Below, piece after piece: positions 25,746-34,415 of a stretch of 64,000 nucleotides of DNA. The notes below the pieces were generated by a model, which saw only the letters and a program-made list of their open reading frames with translations, searched no databases and had not been told where the DNA came from. The stretch comes from Streptomyces africanus. GTDB lineage: Bacteria; Actinomycetota; Actinomycetes; Streptomycetales; Streptomycetaceae. The position numbers and the translations under genes were made by a program. The stretch is from contig NZ_MUKA01000080.1 of the NCBI RefSeq assembly GCF_002150735.1, forward strand, positions 1 through 64,000. Reading direction: 5' to 3'. Within the stretch, counting starts at the first letter, position 1. Every line of letters begins with the position of its first letter.

Positions 25746-26680
25746 AAGCCGCGCAGGAAGCCGCGCTGAAAGCCGCGCCGAGGGCCGCGCTGAGAGCCGC
25801 GCCGATCGGCCCGCGCGAGGCGCCCCGGCGCGTCCGTGATCACGCCGTCGCAGCCCAGCGCCAGGACGCGGTCCCGCTGCGCGTCCGTCACCACGGTGTG
25901 CGCCCACACCCGCCGGATCCCCGACCGCACCGCCCGCGCGAGATCCGTGTCACGCGCCCGGTGGTCCACGTCCAGCAGGTCCACGAACGACCGCCAGCGC
26001 TCCGGACGGTCCGTGCGCAGTTGCCGCGCCGAGCGCCACAACTGCGTGAGCAGGCCGAGACGGTGGACGCGCCGGGCCACCTCGGGGTCGTTGGAGTTCA
26101 CGAACACCGAGCGGGTCAGGCCACGGGCCCGGATCAACCCGGCCAGCCGGTTCAGGCTGCGCGGGTCCTTCGCCTCCAGCATCAGCACGATCCGCCCGCC
26201 GAAACGGTCCAGCACCTCGGCGACCGTCGGCGGCCGTTCCGACCGCCAGCTGCCGGGCAGCTCGTCCTTCGGGCGCAGCCGTACGCCCTGCCACTCCCGG
26301 GCGTCGAGTCCGCGCACCTCGCCGCCGAGGTAGGTGGTGCGGTTCAGGGTCTCGTCATGGAACACCACGGGCGTCCCGTCCCGCAGCAGCCGCGTGTCGA
26401 AGTCCAGCACGTGCGCCGTACCGCGCTCGTATGCGGCCGCCAGCCCCGTCATGCTGTTCTCGGGGACCTCGCGGGCGCCGCCGCGGTGGGCGACGTAGGT
26501 GATCCGGGGGAGCGCGGCCACGGTCAGCGGGCCGGTGCCCCACTCCAGCGGGTGGGTGCGCCCCGCGGGCGGACGGATGCCCGCCGGCAGGACCGGGGCG
26601 GCGCCGGCCGGTCCCGTGAGGGTCAGCGAGACCACCGAAACCGCGGAGGCGAGGCCCGTCAGCGCGATCCTTGTGACCAT
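25724..26680 (-). CDS. Secreted glycerophosphodiester phosphodiesterase
   Basis: 318 aa from the ATG at 26680, which gives a normal signal peptide (to about residue 28); the frame continues to an ATG at 26707 without ribosome site. GDPD TIM-barrel motifs: AHRGGAREVPENS, then FDTRLLRDGTPVVFHDETLNRTT, then LMLEAKDP. Cleaves glycerophosphodiesters to glycerol-3-phosphate. The C-terminus is a run of six XXRG tetrapeptides produced by the 12-bp repeat, possibly a wall- or acid-binding basic tail. Overlaps the tetR 3' end by 22 bp. Confidence 0.88.
   Translation of the reverse strand: MVTRIALTGLASAVSVVSLTLTGPAGAAPVLPAGIRPPAGRTHPLEWGTGPLTVAALPRITYVAHRGGAREVPENSMTGLAAAYERGTAHVLDFDTRLLRDGTPVVFHDETLNRTTYLGGEVRGLDAREWQGVRLRPKDELPGSWRSERPPTVAEVLDRFGGRIVLMLEAKDPRSLNRLAGLIRARGLTRSVFVNSNDPEVARRVHRLGLLTQLWRSARQLRTDRPERWRSFVDLLDVDHRARDTDLARAVRSGIRRVWAHTVVTDAQRDRVLALGCDGVITDAPGRLARADRRGSQRGPRRGFQRGFLRGFQRGARP
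25736..25807. repeat. Six 12-bp tandem units at a convergent gene junction
   Basis: Six units beginning GCCGCGC at 25736, 25748, 25760, 25772, 25784 and 25796. The first contains the tetR stop. On the minus strand they encode the RG-repeat C-terminus of the phosphodiesterase (FQRG, FLRG, FQRG, PRRG, SQRG, DRRG). Confidence 0.9.
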
Positions 26681-26693
26681 GGCGACTACGGTA
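26681..26693 (-). promoter_or_regulatory. Leaderless-type -10 element of the phosphodiesterase gene
   Basis: On the minus strand TACCGT (26693-26688) ends 7 nt before the ATG at 26680. Confidence 0.5.
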
Positions 26694-26890
26694 GGGCGCC
26701 ATGTCATGGCAAAGCGGGCAATGACACCCGATCACGGTGCGGAGTACCTCTCGCCCTGCGGGCATATGCCTCGCCCCACCGGTACCCGTCTCGGCCCTCC
26801 TGCCCCGGATGTGGGCACTGGCCCCCCGGCGCGCGGCAAGATGGGACCATAAGGCATGCTGTTCCGCACGACAGCGAGGCGAGGGGATAG

Positions 26891-27625
26891 ATGAGCGCGG
26901 AGTACGGCGGCAGGACCGGCCTACAGGGCAAACTCACCCAGTGGCTGCGCGCCGGGCGCCGGCCCAAGGAGACCGCCGGTGACGGCGGCCGGGAGGCCCT
27001 GCTGCTCGCCGCCGCCGGAGCGGGACTGCCGCTCGCCCCCGCCGCCCACCCGGCCGGCTACCGCTGCTCCTGCGACCGCGTCGGCTGTCCCACCCCGGCC
27101 CGGCACCCGGTGTCCTTCGCCTGGCAGACGCAGTCGACCACCGACCGCGCCCAGATCGAACGCTGGGCCCGCCATCAGCCGCAGGCCAACTTCATCACCG
27201 CGACCGGCATGGTGCACGACGTCCTCGACGTGCCCCTGGATGCCGGTCGCAGTGCGTTGGAGCGGCTGCTCGTCGCAGGTGTCGAGGTCGGGCCCGTCGC
27301 CGAGAGCGACGACGGCCGCATGCTGTTCTTCACCCTCACGCGCGGGACGCCCGAGGACGAGGACGAGTGGTGGCCGTGCGAACTGGACTGCCACCCCGAG
27401 ACGATGGACGAGCACCCCGGGCTGCGGTGGCACTGCCGCGGCTCCTACGTCCTCGTACCGCCGGCGCGGCTGCCCGGCGAGGACCAGACGGTGCACTGGG
27501 TGCGCGGTCCCGAGCATCCGCTGCCGGATCCGCTGACCCTGCTGGAGACGCTCACCGAGGCCTGCGCCCGGTACGCCGGTGAGGACGCCGACCACGCCGG
27601 GGCGGCCTGGCCGCTGCGGCACTGA
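26891..27625 (+). CDS. Bifunctional primase/polymerase N-terminal domain protein
   Basis: 244 aa. Resembles the prim-pol domain: after a basic N-terminus come ALLLAAAGAGLPLAPAAHP, CSCDRVGCPTPARHPV and ANFITATGMVHDVLDVPLDAG. The last is where prim-pols normally have a catalytic DxD; here the run reads DVLDVP. No helicase domain is attached. Such stand-alone proteins are common in Streptomyces and their role is uncertain. A repeated HPETMDEHPG-like region follows. Ribosome site GAGGCGAGGGG precedes the ATG. Confidence 0.78.
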   Translation: MSAEYGGRTGLQGKLTQWLRAGRRPKETAGDGGREALLLAAAGAGLPLAPAAHPAGYRCSCDRVGCPTPARHPVSFAWQTQSTTDRAQIERWARHQPQANFITATGMVHDVLDVPLDAGRSALERLLVAGVEVGPVAESDDGRMLFFTLTRGTPEDEDEWWPCELDCHPETMDEHPGLRWHCRGSYVLVPPARLPGEDQTVHWVRGPEHPLPDPLTLLETLTEACARYAGEDADHAGAAWPLRH

Positions 27626-27654
27626 GCCGACCCGGGCTTGGTCCTGCCTTGCCT

Positions 27655-28656
27655 TTACGAGCCCTCCGCCGAGGTCATTCCCTGGATCCGGCCGAGGATC
27701 GTCACCTTCGGGCTGCCGCTGCCCTTCGGCGGGTCCAGGGCCACCTCGTTGGAGACGAACTCCATCAGGAGGGACTGCTTGACCTCGCCGTCCGTCAGCG
27801 CGAGGACGTCCTTGTTGGGGATGGGGAACGTCGTGCCCGCGTAGGCCGTCTGCTTCTCGTAGTGCCGTGTCGTGAAGAACACCAGTGCGCCGCCGTCCGC
27901 CGTGCGCAGGGCGAGGGGCTGGTAGTCGCCGTTGGTCAGCGGCTCGTCGATGTACTGGGTGACCAGGCCCGGCTTCTTGGCGTTCTTCGCGCGCAGGGCG
28001 CGCCACTGGCTGGTGTGGGAGCCGTCGGCGAAGGTGTCCCCGCCGCTCTTGAGGTAGGCCGTGTAGTCCTGGCTCAGGTCGCGGGGGGTGGCGGCCAGGC
28101 CGGACGAGTTCACCGGGACGGACTCGGCCCAGCCGTTCGCGTCCTTCTTGAACTGCGGGACCTTGCCCGGTGCGACGAGGGTGAGGTACGCGACCTGGAA
28201 GGGGTCGTCCAGGCTGCTGCGGGTGAACACGAGCAGCCAGCGGGCGGCGCCGCCCTTGTTGCCGGCCGCGTCGACGAGGAACCAGCGGGGCCAGCCGGCC
28301 TTCTTGGGGATCGTGTACTTCGCGTCCGTCAGCTTCAGGGGCGTGTGGTTCGGGTTGCCGTCCGGGTTGTTCGTCTTGCCGGCCTTCAGGCGTGCCGAGT
28401 CGATGTCGGCCAGGGCGCCGGTGGTGTGGTCGGCGTCCAGGGAGGCGTCGTAGGCCTCGTCGGCCGCGTTGTACGCGGTCGTGAACTCCTGGAGGGCCTT
28501 GGCGGCTTCGGCGCGGGTGGTGGACGGGAGGATCTCCCGTTCGCCGTGCACCACGACGCATCCGCTCGCCGTCAACGACAAAGCGGTCACCGAGGCTGCT
28601 ATGAGGGCGCTCCGGGCGGACCTGCGGAGCGTTCGAGGGTCGCGATCCCTGCTCAT
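27655..28656 (-). CDS. Lipoprotein of unknown function
   Basis: 333 aa. Signal peptide with twin Arg and lipobox TASGC (Cys near residue 33). The mature part has no motif I recognise; it contains Trp-rich patches (AGWPRWFLVDAAGNKGGAARW) and YIDEPLTNGDYQPLALRT, suggestive of an alpha+beta extracellular domain. Good ribosome site GGTGAAGGAAC. It lies downstream of and codirectional with the efe genes but 368 bp away, so co-transcription is uncertain. Confidence 0.75.
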   Translation of the reverse strand: MSRDRDPRTLRRSARSALIAASVTALSLTASGCVVVHGEREILPSTTRAEAAKALQEFTTAYNAADEAYDASLDADHTTGALADIDSARLKAGKTNNPDGNPNHTPLKLTDAKYTIPKKAGWPRWFLVDAAGNKGGAARWLLVFTRSSLDDPFQVAYLTLVAPGKVPQFKKDANGWAESVPVNSSGLAATPRDLSQDYTAYLKSGGDTFADGSHTSQWRALRAKNAKKPGLVTQYIDEPLTNGDYQPLALRTADGGALVFFTTRHYEKQTAYAGTTFPIPNKDVLALTDGEVKQSLLMEFVSNEVALDPPKGSGSPKVTILGRIQGMTSAEGS

Positions 28657-29024
28657 CGGGTTCCTTCACCTTCCCCTTTCCGGAGGCGAACCCTACCGGG
28701 TGCCTCCGGCGGTTGGGCGGGGGGTCTGCGCCTGCGGCTGGCTCGTGGGTCGGGGCCGCGCCGGGGGGTGTCCGTCCTCGGAACGGCGCGATGGGGTCGG
28801 ATACCGACTGACTGGCGTTGACGCGCCAACCGCTGCGGGCGGACACCCCCCGGCACGTCCCCTTGCCGCCGTAGGCGACCGCGGGTGCGTCGTGGCCGCC
28901 GTAGCTGCGGGCAGTCGTGCCTCCCCCAGTGCCTTAAGGGCCTGGGAGGTGCCCCCAGGCGGCACGGGTGGGCGCAGCGGCACCTCGTCGCGCCGAGTTG
29001 CGCAGCGCCCCCGCCTCAGCGGCG
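28657..29024. other. 368-bp intergenic stretch with palindromic repeat-like sequence
   Basis: No credible gene. Between about 28910 and 29015 there are short inverted pairs: CGTGCC/GGCACG, CCCAG/CTGGG around CTTAAG, and GGGCGC/GCGCCC. From memory this block resembles intergenic palindromic elements dispersed in Streptomyces genomes; no second copy is evident in this window. May also terminate efeU. Confidence 0.45.
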
Positions 29025-29870
29025 TCAGACCTTGTCGCGTACCGGTGTCGGTGTCGTCCGGCGGCGTCCGAAGTCCGTCGGGGCCAGGAACAGGGCCAGG
29101 GTCGGGATCAGGTACAGCAGCCACACCGTGACCTGGAGGACCGTCGGGTCGGGCTGGAAGTTGAAGATGCCCTTCAGGAGGGTGCCGTACCAGCTGGACG
29201 GATCGACGGTGTCGCTGATGTCGAACGCCAGGTTCTTCTCGCCCGGCAGGAAGCGGGCCTCCTGCAAGTCGTGGAAGCCGTACGCCAGTACACCCGCCGC
29301 GACGACGACCAGCATGCCGCCGGTCCAGGTGAAGAACCGGGCGAGATTGATGCGCAGGGCGCCCCGGTAGAACAGCCAGCCCAGGAGGACCGCCGTCAAC
29401 AGGCCCAGGGCGACGCCGAGAAGGGGACGCGGGCTGCCGTCGCTCGCCGCGTGGACCGACGCCCAGACGAACAGGGCCGTTTCCAGGCCCTCCCGGCCCA
29501 CCGCCAGGAACGCCGTGGCGACCAGCGCGCCCGTACCCATGGCGAGGGCCGCGTCCAGCTTGCCGTGCAGTTCGGACTTCAGGTGCCGGGCGGTGCGCCG
29601 CATCCAGAACACCATCCACGTCACCAGAGCGACCGCGAGGATCGACAGGGACCCGCCGAGGGCCTCCTGCGCCTCGAACGTCAGCTCCTGGGAGCCGAAT
29701 TCGAGGGCGCAGCCGAAGCCGAGCGCGAGGGCGAGCGCGATGCCGATGCCGATCCAGATCGGGCGCAGCGCGTCCCTGCGGTCCGTCTTGACCAGGTAGG
29801 CGATGAGGATGCAGACGACGAGGCTCGCCTCCAGGCCCTCGCGCAGACCGATCAGGTAGTTGGAGAACAA
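29025..29870 (-). CDS. efeU: FTR1/EfeU-type iron permease, probable TTG start
   Basis: 281 aa, seven likely membrane segments. Carries both iron-permease REGLE motifs, at about residues 10-14 and 125-129. I chose the TTG at 29870 because homologues begin with FSNYLIGLREGLE, and AAGGAGG lies 10 nt upstream inside the efeB end; a GTG at 29909 lacks a ribosome site. Imports iron in the plasma membrane with EfeO and EfeB. Start lies 5 nt past the efeB stop codon's last base, so translation is likely coupled. Confidence 0.9.
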   Translation of the reverse strand: MFSNYLIGLREGLEASLVVCILIAYLVKTDRRDALRPIWIGIGIALALALGFGCALEFGSQELTFEAQEALGGSLSILAVALVTWMVFWMRRTARHLKSELHGKLDAALAMGTGALVATAFLAVGREGLETALFVWASVHAASDGSPRPLLGVALGLLTAVLLGWLFYRGALRINLARFFTWTGGMLVVVAAGVLAYGFHDLQEARFLPGEKNLAFDISDTVDPSSWYGTLLKGIFNFQPDPTVLQVTVWLLYLIPTLALFLAPTDFGRRRTTPTPVRDKV

Positions 29871-29875
29871 CAGGC

Positions 29876-31120
29876 TCAGGCCTCCTTGGAGAACAGCGTC
29901 CGGCCCCACCAGTCGTCCTTGTCACGGACGCCCGGCGGGATGGCGAAGAGCGCCGAACCCACGTGCTGGATGTACTCGTTGAGCGCGTCCGTGGCCAGGT
30001 TGCGCTGGATCGGGATGAAGCCCTTGCGGACGTCGCGCTGGTAGGCCAGGAAGAACAGGCCCGCGTCCAGGCGGCCCAGTCCGTCCGTGCCGTCGGTGAA
30101 GGAGTAGCCGCGGCGCAGGATCGTCGCCCCGTGGTTGGCGTCGGGGTGTGCGAGCCGGACGTGCGCGTCGGGCTTCATGGCCTTCAGGAACGGCTCGTCG
30201 CGCTCCTTCGCCTTGCCGACCGGGGCGCCCTCGCCCTTGTCCCGGCCGAAGATGTCCTCCTGCTCCTGGAGCGAGGTGCGGTCCCAGGTCTCGATGTGCA
30301 TGCGGATGCGGCGGGCGACGAGGTAGGAGCCGCCCCGCATCCAGGCCGGGTCGTCCGTGTCGTCCACCCAGACGAACTTCTTCAGGCGGTCCGTCTCCGT
30401 GCCCGCGATGTTGCGGGTGCCGTCCTTGAAGCCCATCAGGTTGCGCGGCGTCTGCGCCTCGGGTGTCGTCGACGACGTCTTGCCGAAGCCGAGCTGCGAC
30501 CAGCGGATGACGACCTTGCCGAAGCCGATGCGGGCCAGGTTGCGGACGGCGTGCACGGCGACCTGCGGATCGTCCGCGCAGGCCTGGACGCACAGGTCGC
30601 CCCCGCTGCGGTTCTTGTCCAGGTTGTCGCCCGCGAACTTCGGCAGGTCCACGAGGGCGGCCGGCCGTTGCTCCGCCAGGCCGAACTTCTCGAAGAGGCT
30701 CGGGCCGAAGCCGATCGTGAGGGTCAGGCGGGAGGGCTTGAGGTCCAGGGCCTCGCCGGTGTCGTCCGGGGGCGCTTCGGGGAGGCCGCCGAAGCCGCCC
30801 TCGCCCACCGGGCGCCCGGCCGTCATACGGCGGGCGGCTTCCGTCCAGTCCTTCAGCAGCTGGACGAACTCCGCCCGGTCGTCGGTCGTCACGTCGAACG
30901 CCGCGAAGTGCAGCCGGTCCTGGACCGGGGTGGCGATGCCCGCCTGGTGCGGGCCGTGGAAGGCGATCGCGGTTCCGGTGTCCGGCGCGGGCTCGTCGTC
31001 GGTGCGGGCCATCGCCACGGCTCCGCCCGCCGCGGCGGCGCCGAGGGCCAGGCCCGCGCCGCCCCAGCCGAGCAGGGCGCGCCGGGAGGGGGAGTGGGAG
31101 GGGGTGTCGTTGTCCGTCAT
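29876..31120 (-). CDS. efeB: DyP-type haem peroxidase / deferrochelatase, Tat-exported
   Basis: 414 aa. Tat signal SRRALLGWGGAGLALGAAA. DyP motif GFKDGTRN with catalytic Asp233, and a haem-binding His in HPDANH (about 325-330) followed by the distal-side Arg region RRGYSF. In EfeUOB systems the peroxidase oxidises ferrous iron or recovers iron from haem before uptake. The frame is open into efeO, but the ATG at 31120 directly precedes the Tat signal and follows the efeO stop by 14 bp. Confidence 0.93.
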   Translation of the reverse strand: MTDNDTPSHSPSRRALLGWGGAGLALGAAAAGGAVAMARTDDEPAPDTGTAIAFHGPHQAGIATPVQDRLHFAAFDVTTDDRAEFVQLLKDWTEAARRMTAGRPVGEGGFGGLPEAPPDDTGEALDLKPSRLTLTIGFGPSLFEKFGLAEQRPAALVDLPKFAGDNLDKNRSGGDLCVQACADDPQVAVHAVRNLARIGFGKVVIRWSQLGFGKTSSTTPEAQTPRNLMGFKDGTRNIAGTETDRLKKFVWVDDTDDPAWMRGGSYLVARRIRMHIETWDRTSLQEQEDIFGRDKGEGAPVGKAKERDEPFLKAMKPDAHVRLAHPDANHGATILRRGYSFTDGTDGLGRLDAGLFFLAYQRDVRKGFIPIQRNLATDALNEYIQHVGSALFAIPPGVRDKDDWWGRTLFSKEA

Positions 31121-31134
31121 GGCGGGCGGCCCCT

Positions 31135-32283
31135 CTACTTCGCGACGGCGGCGGCGAGCTTCGACAGGGGCTCCGCCAGCGCGTTGACCGCGTCCGAGAG
31201 CTCCTTGCGGTCGGCCTTGCCGACCTTGTCGTAGGAGGTGAAGTCGTACGACGTCGTGTCCGGGCGGTACTTGTCGAGCAGCGTGTTCAAGGTGGCGAAC
31301 TGCTTGTCCAGTTCCGTGGTGAGGGCCTTGTCGTTCTCCTGCGCGACCGGCTTCAGCAGCTCGTAGGACTTCTGCGCGCCCTCGACGTTGGCCTTGAAGT
31401 CGACCAGGTCGGTGTGCGAGTAGCGCTCCTCCTCGCCGGTGACCTTGCCGGTGGCGACCTCGTCGAGGAGTTCCTTGGCGCCGTTGGCCATCGAGGTCGG
31501 GGTGATGTCGGCCTTGCCGACCCGCTCCTGCCAGTCCTTCAGGTCGGTGATGAGCCGGTCGGCGAGCTCCTTCTCCCGGTCGCCGATCTTCTTGTCCTGC
31601 CAGAGGGCCTTCTCCAGGCGGTGCCAGCCGGTCCAGTCCTTCGCCGGGTCCTGGCCGGCCTCCAGGCCGTCCTCGCGGACGTCGACCTTGGGGTCGATGT
31701 CGCCGAAGGACTCGGCGACCGGCTCGGTGCGCTCCCAGCCGATGCGGGAGGGCGCGTAGGCCTTCTTCGCGGCGTCCAGGTCGCCGTCCTTGACGGCCCG
31801 GGCGAAGGTCTCGGCCTTGGGCAGGGTCCCGTCGGCCTGCTCCTGCGTGTAGGCGCGGTAGGCCGCCACGGCCTCGTCCAGGCGCGGGTCGCGCTTGACC
31901 GCCTTGCCGCCGGTGGCCTTGACGGCCTGGCGGATGCCCTTGCCCTTCATGCCGGGCTTGCAGGCGATCTGGTATTCGCCGGCCTTCACCTCGGCGGTGA
32001 CCCGCTGCTTGGTGCCGGGGCCTATGTTCTCCCGCTCGGTGACCACGCGGTCGTCGGGGAAGAGCACGTAGACCTCGGTGACCTTGGAACCCTTGTTCTC
32101 GACGGCCAGTTCGACGTGCCCGGCGGGGAACTCCTTCTTCGACACCTCGCACTTGTCGTCCGTGGCCGTCACGTGGACCACATGGTCGCCGTCCTTGGCG
32201 TTGCTCTTCTCCGTACAGCCGGTGACAGCGGTCAGAGCCGCCGCTGCGGCGATCACGACGGATACAGGGCTGGCGGGTCGCAT
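31135..32283 (-). CDS. efeO: EfeO iron-binding lipoprotein (cupredoxin + M75 imelysin domains)
   Basis: 382 aa. Lipobox VTGC (Cys23). Residues about 33-110 are a cupredoxin-like domain (CEVSKKEFPAGHVEL, EYQIACKPGMKG), and the rest is an M75/imelysin domain with the HxxE motif at His221-Glu224 (GWHRLEKALW). EfeO binds ferrous/ferric iron at the surface and passes it to EfeU. First gene of efeO-efeB-efeU, directly behind an iron box. Confidence 0.93.
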   Translation of the reverse strand: MRPASPVSVVIAAAAALTAVTGCTEKSNAKDGDHVVHVTATDDKCEVSKKEFPAGHVELAVENKGSKVTEVYVLFPDDRVVTERENIGPGTKQRVTAEVKAGEYQIACKPGMKGKGIRQAVKATGGKAVKRDPRLDEAVAAYRAYTQEQADGTLPKAETFARAVKDGDLDAAKKAYAPSRIGWERTEPVAESFGDIDPKVDVREDGLEAGQDPAKDWTGWHRLEKALWQDKKIGDREKELADRLITDLKDWQERVGKADITPTSMANGAKELLDEVATGKVTGEEERYSHTDLVDFKANVEGAQKSYELLKPVAQENDKALTTELDKQFATLNTLLDKYRPDTTSYDFTSYDKVGKADRKELSDAVNALAEPLSKLAAAVAK

Positions 32284-32302
32284 GAAAGCTCCAGGTTACG
32301 GG

Positions 32303-32321
32303 GAAGGTGAGGCTCACCTAA
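32303..32321. promoter_or_regulatory. Iron box (DmdR/IdeR-type operator) upstream of efeO
   Basis: GAAGGTGAGGCTCACCTAA matches the actinobacterial iron box TTAGGTTAGGCTCACCTAA, as I recall it, at 16 of 19 positions. It lies 20-38 bp upstream of efeO, next to a possible -10 TTATCT. Iron-bound DmdR1/IdeR should repress here. Confidence 0.85.
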
Positions 32322-32473
32322 GCCAGATAAGGATTACCTGAGTGGCTCAAAATCGCTGCCATGAACTAGTCAAGGGGAGGTCAAAAGTCGCGCTTCGGGA
32401 GGATCGGCCGACGGCCGGTGCTGCTCGGCCGCCTGGGACGACCTGGCCGCCCGGGCGATGTTTGAATGCCCCC

Positions 32474-33118
32474 GTGACTGACTACGACGTGCTCCGCGTC
32501 TTCTGTGGCCCGGACGGTGGATACGGCAATGAACTCGGTGTCGTACGCGAGGGCTCCGTGCTGCCCGGGCGGAGCGAGCGGCAGGCGTTCGCCGCGAAGC
32601 TCGGGTTCAGCGAGACCGTCTTCGTCGACGACCCCGAGCGCGGGGTGATCGACATCTACACGCCCACCCTGCGCCTGCCCTTCGCCGGGCACCCGTGTGT
32701 CGGGACGGCCTGGCTGCTCGACGTGCCCGAACTGGTCACACCCGCCGGGGTGGTCGGTGCCCGGCAGGACGGGGAGTTCTGCTGGATCGAGGCGCGGGCG
32801 GAGTGGGTGCCGCAGCGCACCCTGCGGCAGTACGGCAGCGCCGCCGAGGTCGACGGCCTGGCCGTGCCGCCGCCGGGGGAGTGGGTGTACGCCTGGGCGT
32901 GGCAGGACGAGCCCGCCGGACGGGTGCGGGCCCGGGCTTTCCCCGGGCGCGGGGACGGGATCGACGAGGACGAGGCGACCGGGGCGGCGGCCCTGCTGCT
33001 CACCGACCGGCTCGGCCGGGCCCTCAACATCACCCAGGGCGCGGGTTCCCAGATCCTCACCGCACCCCAGCCGGGCGGCTGGACCGAGGTCGGCGGCCGG
33101 GTGCGCCTCGAACGCTGA
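32474..33118 (+). CDS. PhzF family epimerase/isomerase-like protein
   Basis: 214 aa, about 25% shorter than typical PhzF (near 280), so only part of the two-lobed diaminopimelate-epimerase-like fold is present. Recognisable: VFCGPDGGYGNELGVV at the N-terminus, LRLPFAGHPCVGTAWLL, and DEDEATGAAALLLTDRLGR at the C-terminus. GTG start at 32474, 6 nt after TTGAAT. There is no phenazine cluster nearby; most members have unknown isomerase activity. Confidence 0.85.
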   Translation: MTDYDVLRVFCGPDGGYGNELGVVREGSVLPGRSERQAFAAKLGFSETVFVDDPERGVIDIYTPTLRLPFAGHPCVGTAWLLDVPELVTPAGVVGARQDGEFCWIEARAEWVPQRTLRQYGSAAEVDGLAVPPPGEWVYAWAWQDEPAGRVRARAFPGRGDGIDEDEATGAAALLLTDRLGRALNITQGAGSQILTAPQPGGWTEVGGRVRLER

Positions 33119-33185
33119 CCCGGGCGCGCGCGAGATCGACACCGGGACCGCCGATCCGGAGTACCGCCTGTCCCCGCCGGCCGGT

Positions 33186-34043
33186 CTACGGCAGCGTGAG
33201 GATCTCCGCGCCCGAGTCCGTCACCACCAGTGTGTGCTCGAACTGGGCCGTCCGCTTGCGGTCCTTGGTCACGACCGTCCAGCCGTCGTCCCACATGTCG
33301 TACTCGTGCGTCCCGAGCGTCAGCATCGGCTCGATCGTGAACGTCATCCCCGGCTGGATGACCGTCGTCGCGTGCGGGCTGTCGTAGTGCGGGATGATCA
33401 GGCCCGAGTGGAACGACGAGTTGATGCCGTGGCCGGTGAAGTCCCGGACCACCCCGTAGCCGAAGCGCTTGGCGTACGACTCGATGACCCGGCCGATGAC
33501 GTTGATCTGCCGGCCCGGCTTGACCGCCTTGATCGCCCGGTCGAGGGACTCCCGGGTCCGCTCCACCAGCAGCCGCGACTCCTCGTCGACGTCACCGACC
33601 AGGTAGGTGGCGTTGTTGTCGCCGTGCACGCCGCCGATGTACGCCGTCACGTCCAGGTTGACGATGTCGCCGTCGCGCAGGACGGTCGAGTCCGGGATGC
33701 CGTGGCAGATGACCTCGTTGACGCTGGTGCACAGCGACTTCGGAAAGCCCCGGTAGCCGAGCGTCGAGGGGTAGGCGCCGTGGTCGCACATGTACTCGTG
33801 CGCCACCCGGTCCAGTTCGTCGGTGGTCACCCCGGGGGCGATCAGCTTCGCGGCCTCCGCCATCGCCCGGGCGGCGATCCGGCCGGCGAGCCGCATCGCC
33901 TCGATCGTCTCGGGCGTCTGCACCTCCGGTCCGGTGTACGGCGTCGGCGCGGGCTTGCCGACGTACTCGGGGCGGCGGATGTTTCCGGGCACGGGACGGG
34001 TGGGGGACAGCTCCCCCGGTACGAGCAGCGACTGGCCAGACAT
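33186..34043 (-). CDS. map: Type I methionine aminopeptidase
   Basis: 285 aa from the ATG at 34043, 7 nt after a TAGACT box. Removes N-terminal Met from new proteins. Metal ligands of the pita-bread fold are all visible: Asp in NLDVTAY, Asp in HGDNNATY, His in FTGHGI, Glu in FTIEPM and Glu in QFEHTL, plus His in VICHGIP. The 40-residue N-terminal extension ([14 protein letters not shown]) carries the PxxP-type motif common in actinobacterial MAPs. Probably one of several MAPs in the genome. Confidence 0.95.
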   Translation of the reverse strand: MSGQSLLVPGELSPTRPVPGNIRRPEYVGKPAPTPYTGPEVQTPETIEAMRLAGRIAARAMAEAAKLIAPGVTTDELDRVAHEYMCDHGAYPSTLGYRGFPKSLCTSVNEVICHGIPDSTVLRDGDIVNLDVTAYIGGVHGDNNATYLVGDVDEESRLLVERTRESLDRAIKAVKPGRQINVIGRVIESYAKRFGYGVVRDFTGHGINSSFHSGLIIPHYDSPHATTVIQPGMTFTIEPMLTLGTHEYDMWDDGWTVVTKDRKRTAQFEHTLVVTDSGAEILTLP

Positions 34044-34056
34044 GCCAGCGAGTCTA
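34044..34056 (-). promoter_or_regulatory. Leaderless-type -10 element of map
   Basis: On the minus strand TAGACT (34056-34051) ends 7 nt before the ATG at 34043. Confidence 0.55.
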
Positions 34057-34101
34057 ACCAGCGGCCATGGGGGAACATGACGATGGCGAGAGGAGCTGGT
34101 C

Positions 34102-34332
34102 ATGGCCCTGTTCAAGAAGCGGACGGTCGGCAAACCGGGTGAGTGGTACTACTGCCTGGAACACAAAAAGGTCGAGGAGGGGCCGGAATGCCCCAACAAG
34201 GACCGGTTCGGCCCGTACGCCTCCCGCACGGAAGCCGAACACGCGATGGAGACCGCCCGCGCACGCAACCTGCAGTGGGAGAACGACCCCAAGTGGCACG
34301 ACGCCCCGGCGGGCGGCCGTAACGAGGAGTAG
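34102..34332 (+). CDS. Small conserved hypothetical protein
   Basis: 76 aa. Begins [18 protein letters not shown] and contains [13 protein letters not shown], so Cys-His-Cys could bind zinc, then [22 protein letters not shown], a helix with an SPOR-like flavour. I recognise the pattern as widespread in actinobacteria but know no function. Ribosome site GAGAGGAG upstream. Divergent from map across 58 bp. Confidence 0.75.
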   Translation: MALFKKRTVGKPGEWYYCLEHKKVEEGPECPNKDRFGPYASRTEAEHAMETARARNLQWENDPKWHDAPAGGRNEE

Positions 34333-34342
34333 GCGCATCCCG

Positions 34343-34369
34343 GCGGCTGCGCGCGCCCCGCGCAGCCGC
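34343..34369. terminator. Hairpin between convergent small genes
   Basis: GCGGCTGCGC (34343-34352) and GCGCAGCCGC (34360-34369) form a perfect 10-bp stem with a 7-nt loop, in the 83-bp gap between converging genes. Confidence 0.65.
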
Positions 34370-34415
34370 ACCACCGGCGCGGAGCACCGTCCTGGGACGG
34401 CCGGTCCCGCCGCCC

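Noticed and set aside
29876..32317. Single 813-aa fusion of the efeO region with EfeB
   Set aside because: The first half is an out-of-frame reading of efeO; EfeB has its own start, Tat signal and spacing.
32474..33118. Phenazine biosynthesis cluster because of the PhzF-like gene
   Set aside because: No other phz gene nearby; PhzF-fold proteins are common isomerases.
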